Assembly (NCBI GenBank): GCA_910584685.1
Contig: CAJUAO010000006.1
Coordinates: 62,001 to 126,000 of the forward strand
Reading direction: 5' to 3'
Source of the DNA: an uncultured Lachnospiraceae bacterium
Lineage (GTDB): Bacteria > Bacillota > Clostridia > Lachnospirales > Lachnospiraceae
Length of the DNA stretch: 64,000 nucleotides
In this document: positions 59,886 to 64,000 of the stretch, piece after piece
How the letters are laid out: each line of letters opens with the position of its first letter
Numbering within the stretch: position 1 is the stretch's first letter
Notes under the pieces: generated by a model
The model's database searches: none
What the model saw: the letters and a program-made list of their open reading frames with translations, nothing else
Told to the model about the DNA's origin: nothing
Position numbers and translations under genes: made by a program

Positions 59886-61181
59886 ATGTCTGATATAAAG
59901 AAGATTTTAGATAATGCAAAAAAAAGAATGATTGAAAAAGGCGCGGATAAGGGACAGATATTTGTCACCGAATCTGAGGCAAGGGAATTTAATGTAGAAA
60001 GCGGAGAGTTTACTCTGCTTAGGACAGTTTTTACCTCGGATATAAATATAATTGTATACAAGGCTCAGAGAAAGGGTGAATATTATACCAACAGGATTGA
60101 TGATGAAGCTGTAAACAATGGGGTGGATATGGCTGTCACATCAACAGAGTCAGGTGAATATGACGAAGCCTATGATATAGCGCCATATCAGGGAAACATA
60201 CAGGCAGACAAGGGAGTTTACGAGCCTGATACGGATATGCTTTTTACGAGAACAAAGGAATTAATAGACGACATAACAAAAAATCATCCAAAGATTGTAA
60301 TTAACCGGCTGATAGTGTCCCACAACAGAAGACATATGGTGTTTGGCAATACAAACGGAACATTTTGTGACGAATATATAGGCTCATATGGTATTTCACT
60401 GGGAATCGCAGCCCATGAGGGTGATAAGAGCACATCCCTTCGCAACAGCTTCGCTGTCACTGATAATCTTGATAAGCCGTTTATTGAACTTGGAAATATA
60501 AGAAATCATATTTTAATTACAGAGTCCCAGCTTGCCGCAGAGCCTATGGAGGGTAAGTTTACGGGAACTATGGTTGTTATGCCGGATTGTATAGGTATGT
60601 TTATAAGCCCTCTGAGTAATTTTGTAAGCGATTACAGTATTTTAAACGGCACAAGCATATGGCTTAATAAGCTGGGAGAGCAGGTGGCAGACAGCAGGGT
60701 TACAATAAAAATTGACCCGTGTGACAAGCGTATTATATGCGGTGAAACCTTAAGCTTTGACGGCTTTAAGTCAGAGCCTTATTTTCTCATTAAGGAGGGC
60801 AGGCTTGAAAGCTTTATGATAAACCAGTATACTTCCAAAAAAACAGGCTATAAGCAGGCTAAAAACGGAAGCTTCAGCGTAGTTATGGATAGGGGCGACA
60901 GGTCTGTTAATGATATTATAGGCAGCATAGACAGGGGAATTATTGTCGGGGGCTTTTCAGGAGGACAGCCGGGAATAAACGGAGACTTTTCAGGAGTTGC
61001 AAAAAACAGCTTTTTAATTGAAAATGGAATGATAACGAGGCCGGTAACGGAGGTAATGATTAACGGCAATATTGCAGATATGTTTATGAATATTGAAGGC
61101 ATATCAGAGGAAACCGTCTGCGACGGATACGACGTGCTTCCATATATGGCTTTTAACGGTATTATTGTGTCGGGAAAATAA
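59886..61181 (+). CDS. TldE/PmbA-type partner subunit
   Basis: 431 residues of the same fold as TldD but without HExxxH, as in the non-catalytic partner that shapes the peptide channel. NGTFCDEYIGSYGISLGIAAHEGDK and INQYTSKKTGYKQAKNGS are family segments. GGGAGG lies across the tldD stop and precedes the ATG, so the two are translationally coupled and should form a heterodimer. It could be named pmbA or tldE. Confidence 0.88.
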   Translation: MSDIKKILDNAKKRMIEKGADKGQIFVTESEAREFNVESGEFTLLRTVFTSDINIIVYKAQRKGEYYTNRIDDEAVNNGVDMAVTSTESGEYDEAYDIAPYQGNIQADKGVYEPDTDMLFTRTKELIDDITKNHPKIVINRLIVSHNRRHMVFGNTNGTFCDEYIGSYGISLGIAAHEGDKSTSLRNSFAVTDNLDKPFIELGNIRNHILITESQLAAEPMEGKFTGTMVVMPDCIGMFISPLSNFVSDYSILNGTSIWLNKLGEQVADSRVTIKIDPCDKRIICGETLSFDGFKSEPYFLIKEGRLESFMINQYTSKKTGYKQAKNGSFSVVMDRGDRSVNDIIGSIDRGIIVGGFSGGQPGINGDFSGVAKNSFLIENGMITRPVTEVMINGNIADMFMNIEGISEETVCDGYDVLPYMAFNGIIVSGK

Positions 61182-61209
61182 AGCCATAACAGGTTTACAC
61201 AAATTTCTC

Positions 61210-61238
61210 TTGAATAAAACGTCAATATACTATAAAAT
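61210..61238 (+). promoter_or_regulatory. Promoter of the EF-G-like gene
   Basis: TTGAAT (61210-61215), 17 bp, TAAAAT (61233-61238). Confidence 0.6.
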
Positions 61239-61292
61239 TAACATTAAGAAATATGAACGGTGTATAAAATTTTATATCAGGAGGTAGAACTT

Positions 61293-63383
61293 ATGAATGT
61301 GTACACGACGGAAAAGATTAGAAATGTGGTGCTGTTAGGCCACGGCGGGGCAGGAAAGACGAGTCTGGCGGAATCTATGGCATATCTTGCAGGAATTACA
61401 ACAAGAATGGGAAGGGTTGAGGATGGAAATACCATAAGCGATTTTGGCAAGGAGGAGCAGAAAAGGAAAATTTCCATACATACGTCAGTAATCCCTATTG
61501 AGTGGGAGGGCAGCAAAATAAATATACTGGACACGCCGGGATATCAGGATTTCGTCGGAGAGACGGAGGAAGCGGTAAGCGCCGCCGACGCGGCAATTAT
61601 TGTAGTGTCGGGAAAGTCAGGGGTTGAGGCAGGAACAGAAAAGGCATGGGAGCTTTGTGAGAAATATAAGCTTCCAAGAATCATATATGTTACAGGTATG
61701 GACGCCGATAACGCTTCATTTAAAAACGTTGTGGAAGCCTTGACGCAGATGTACGGAAAAAGAATAGTTCCCTTCCATTTTCCAATAAGGGAAAATGAAA
61801 AATTTGTAGGATATATAAACGTAGTAAGTGAAAATGCAGAAAGATGGAAGGACAAGACGGTAGTTGAGTGTGAAATTCCTGATTACAGCAGGGAAAATCT
61901 TGATTTATACAGAAATATCCTTATGGAGGCCGTTGCAGAGACAAGCGAAGAATTTATGGAGAGATACTTTGCCGGAGAAAAATTTTCAGAAAATGAAATA
62001 AGGTCTGCCTTAAGAGTAAATGTTATAGACGGCTCCCTTGTGCCTATTACAATGGGCTCAAATATCCTGTGTCAGGGAACCTACGCGCTGATAGACGATA
62101 TAGTTAAGTATCTTCCAAGTCCTGAAAACAGGGAAATAGCCGGAATAAACATGAACACAAAGGAAGTGTTTTTAGCAAATTACGATTTTGCAAAGGCAAA
62201 GTCTGCGTATGTGTTTAAAACCATTGTTGACCCGTATATAGGAAAGTATTCACTTATAAAGGTATGCTCGGGAGTGTTCAAGACTGACGACGTTATTTAT
62301 AACAGTGAAAAGGATATTGAGGAGAAGATAAGCAGGCTTTATGTTCTTCGGGGAAGTAAGCCTATAGAGGTGCCTGAGCTTCATGCGGGAGATATAGGAG
62401 CTATAGCAAAGCTGACGGCGGCAAGGACAGGAAACACTCTTTCAACTAAGGCAAATACCATAGTATACGGAAAATTTGATATTTCAAAGCCATATACAGC
62501 CATGAGATATAAGGTGCCTAATAAAAACGATATAGACAAGGCGGCTCAGGCGCTGCAAAAGCTGTCCCACGAGGATTTAACCCTGAAGATTGTAAACGAT
62601 TCCGAAAACAGGCAGCTTCTTCTTTACGCAATAGGAGAATTACAGCTTGAAATAATACAGAGCAGGCTTGAAAATGAATATAAATGTAAAATAGAATTAA
62701 GCAATCCAAAGGTTGCATTCCGTGAAACCATAAAAAAGACATCTGACGCAGAATATAAATATAAAAAGCAGTCGGGAGGACACGGACAGTACGGCCATGT
62801 AAAAATAAGGTTTGAGCCGTCGGGGAATACAGAGCTTCCATATGTATTTGAACAGGAGGTTGTGGGAGGAGCAGTGCCGAGGAACTTTTTCCCGGCAGTT
62901 GAAAAGGGCTTGCAGGAATCTGTTATTAAGGGGCCAATGGCTGCCTATCCTGTAGTTGGCGTAAAGGCTACGCTTTACGACGGCTCATCCCATTCGGTGG
63001 ATTCTTCGGAAATGGCATTTAAGATGGCTACTATTCAGGCGTTCAGAAAGGGCTTTATGAATGCTGCTCCGGTATTGCTTGAGCCTGTTATGAAATTAAA
63101 AGTAACAATTCCTGATAAATATTCCGGCGACGTAATGGGTGATTTAAACAAACGCCGTGGAAGGGTGCTGGGAATGAACCCCGCAGGAAACGGAAGACAG
63201 GTTATAGAGGCTGATATTCCTATGATGGAATTAACAGGCTATTGTACGGTGCTCCGCTCAATAACAGGAGGAAGAGGCAGCTATGAATATGAATTTGAAA
63301 GATATGAGCAGGCGCCTAAGGAAATTCAGGAGGCGCAGGTAAAAGAAAGGGCAGGAAAGGTAGCGGAAGGAAATATAGAATAA
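61293..63383 (+). CDS. EF-G-like translational GTPase (EF-G2 type)
   Basis: 696 residues with all EF-G domains. G1 is GHGGAGKT (16-23), G3 is DTPGY, but G4 is T134-G135-M136-D137 instead of NKMD. Domain IV keeps GGHGQYGHVKIRFEP, and domain V keeps MGDLNKRRGRVLGM. It is a paralogue, not the main fusA (no rpsL/rpsG/tuf nearby). The ATG at 61293 has AGGAGGT; the longer frame from 61260 includes that site. The changed G4 may lower guanine selectivity. Its role could be ribosome recycling or a stress function. Confidence 0.88.
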   Translation: MNVYTTEKIRNVVLLGHGGAGKTSLAESMAYLAGITTRMGRVEDGNTISDFGKEEQKRKISIHTSVIPIEWEGSKINILDTPGYQDFVGETEEAVSAADAAIIVVSGKSGVEAGTEKAWELCEKYKLPRIIYVTGMDADNASFKNVVEALTQMYGKRIVPFHFPIRENEKFVGYINVVSENAERWKDKTVVECEIPDYSRENLDLYRNILMEAVAETSEEFMERYFAGEKFSENEIRSALRVNVIDGSLVPITMGSNILCQGTYALIDDIVKYLPSPENREIAGINMNTKEVFLANYDFAKAKSAYVFKTIVDPYIGKYSLIKVCSGVFKTDDVIYNSEKDIEEKISRLYVLRGSKPIEVPELHAGDIGAIAKLTAARTGNTLSTKANTIVYGKFDISKPYTAMRYKVPNKNDIDKAAQALQKLSHEDLTLKIVNDSENRQLLLYAIGELQLEIIQSRLENEYKCKIELSNPKVAFRETIKKTSDAEYKYKKQSGGHGQYGHVKIRFEPSGNTELPYVFEQEVVGGAVPRNFFPAVEKGLQESVIKGPMAAYPVVGVKATLYDGSSHSVDSSEMAFKMATIQAFRKGFMNAAPVLLEPVMKLKVTIPDKYSGDVMGDLNKRRGRVLGMNPAGNGRQVIEADIPMMELTGYCTVLRSITGGRGSYEYEFERYEQAPKEIQEAQVKERAGKVAEGNIE

Positions 63384-63418
63384 AAAATTTTAATTGAATA
63401 TATTTCATGAGTATATGG

Positions 63419-63480
63419 GGCTGTTGCAAAATAGATTAGCAATTATCTATGGAGCAACGGCTTCATTTTGTGATTTTTTT
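63419..63480 (+). terminator. Terminator after the EF-G-like gene
   Basis: GGCTGTTGC (63419-63427) pairs with GCAACGGCT (63454-63462), inner ATAGAT/ATCTAT, followed by a T-rich run. The rest of the gap to 63571 is AT-rich. Confidence 0.7.
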
Positions 63481-63571
63481 ATTCGTCTTATTTTTAAGGA
63501 AAAATGTATAGTAGAATTAAAAATTGTTCATTATTTATTATATGAAAATAAAAATAATGGAGGATGTAGGA

Positions 63572-64000
63572 ATGTCATTAATTGGAAAAGAAATAGGAGA
63601 TTTTAAGACGTGGGCTTTTGTAAACAATGATTTTAAGGAGATAGCCAGGAAGGATGTTGTCGCGCAGTGGTCAGTATTTTTCTTTTATCCTGCGGACTTT
63701 ACCTTTGTATGTCCGACGGAGCTTGAGGATTTGGCAAATAAGTACGAGGATTTTAAAAAGATAAACTGTGAGATATACAGCGTATCCTGCGATACTCATT
63801 TTGTTCATAAGGCGTGGCATGACGCGTCAGACACCATAAAGAAAATAAAGTATCCTATGCTGGCAGACCCTACAGGCGCCATAGCCAGAGATTTTCAGGT
63901 AATGATAGAAAGCGACGGCATGGCGGAGAGAGGAAGCTTTATAATAAATCCTGCGGGTAAAATAGTGGCCTATGAAGTAATAGCCGGAAACGTGGGAAGA
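63572..64000 (+). CDS. ahpC: Peroxiredoxin AhpC (C-terminal part cut by window end)
   Basis: Two-cysteine peroxiredoxin reducing hydrogen and alkyl peroxides. The visible 143 residues open MSLIGKEIGDFKTWAF, with peroxidatic C47 in FTFVCPTELEDL and the family segment YSVSCDTHFVHKAWHD. The resolving cysteine is past the edge. The ATG at 63572 has GGAGGA 7 bp upstream. Its partner ahpF or a ferredoxin-type reductase would be expected to the right. No clear PerR box was found. Confidence 0.93.
   Translation, partial: MSLIGKEIGDFKTWAFVNNDFKEIARKDVVAQWSVFFFYPADFTFVCPTELEDLANKYEDFKKINCEIYSVSCDTHFVHKAWHDASDTIKKIKYPMLADPTGAIARDFQVMIESDGMAERGSFIINPAGKIVAYEVIAGNVGR

Noticed and set aside
63394..63606. 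70-codon frame before ahpC
   Set aside because: It runs through a terminator hairpin and overlaps the ahpC start in another frame, with no supporting ribosome binding site.

Overview
The window looks like chromosomal DNA of a gut-type Clostridia, most likely Lachnospiraceae. The signs are low G+C, strong GGAGG ribosome binding sites, a single-chain clostridial PurL, an EF-G paralogue, an M29 aminopeptidase, a VanZ protein, a COG3044-type ATPase, and a cohesin/dockerin pair beside housekeeping genes. Nothing in the sequence fixes the species. No insertion sequence, prophage, plasmid gene or CRISPR array is visible.

Layout. 1-4450: rhamnose catabolism operon (rhaB, rhaA, rhaD, rhaM), with a divergent gene starting at the left edge and an intrinsic terminator. 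4482-10450: pepF (minus strand), pyrE, three small membrane proteins and an M29 aminopeptidase. 10578-14141: purE, purM, purN, purD. 14168-18584: a secreted glucosaminidase with a dockerin, then a membrane-anchored cohesin protein. 18608-25361: clpC, a small unknown gene, radA, a soluble chemotaxis-type signalling protein, tRNA-Trp, a small unknown gene and a PfkB sugar kinase. 25473-29083: GH42 beta-galactosidase and a GH30 lipoprotein. 29145-36117: nuclease-helicase, a DUF1461 membrane protein and purL. 36141-37588: two surface proteins, each with a C-terminal membrane helix. 37925-51560: a large transport locus with two solute-binding proteins, two permease pairs, an NHL/TPR/YIP1-like membrane protein and a DUF5696-like secreted protein. 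51891-55824: GH36 and GH43 glycosidases. 56157-58249: a COG3044-type ATPase (minus strand) behind an attenuator-like leader. 58499-64000: tldD, tldE-like gene, EF-G-like GTPase and the start of ahpC.

How it works together (inference). The rhamnose operon and the GH30, GH42, GH36 and GH43 enzymes fit use of plant pectin and arabinogalactan side chains. GH30 is exported and lipid-anchored. GH42, GH36 and GH43 have no signal peptide, so they should act on oligosaccharides after import. The twin ABC locus lies between these glycosidases and is the best importer candidate, but it has no ATPase gene and probably shares an MsmK-type subunit. It is also the most interesting protein system here: a very large modular binding protein, and a DUF5696 protein whose layout suggests an unrecognised glycoside hydrolase.

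At the nucleic-acid level four things stand out. There are two families of short dispersed structured repeats (2999/58395 and 23970/51634). A roughly 240-bp fold-back element lies between convergent genes at 55910-56151. A leader peptide, alternative-pairing segments and a terminator precede the COG3044 ATPase. A terminator-like hairpin lies inside the signal-peptide codons of the dockerin enzyme. Start codons were chosen by ribosome binding site position, so many differ from the longest possible reading frame.
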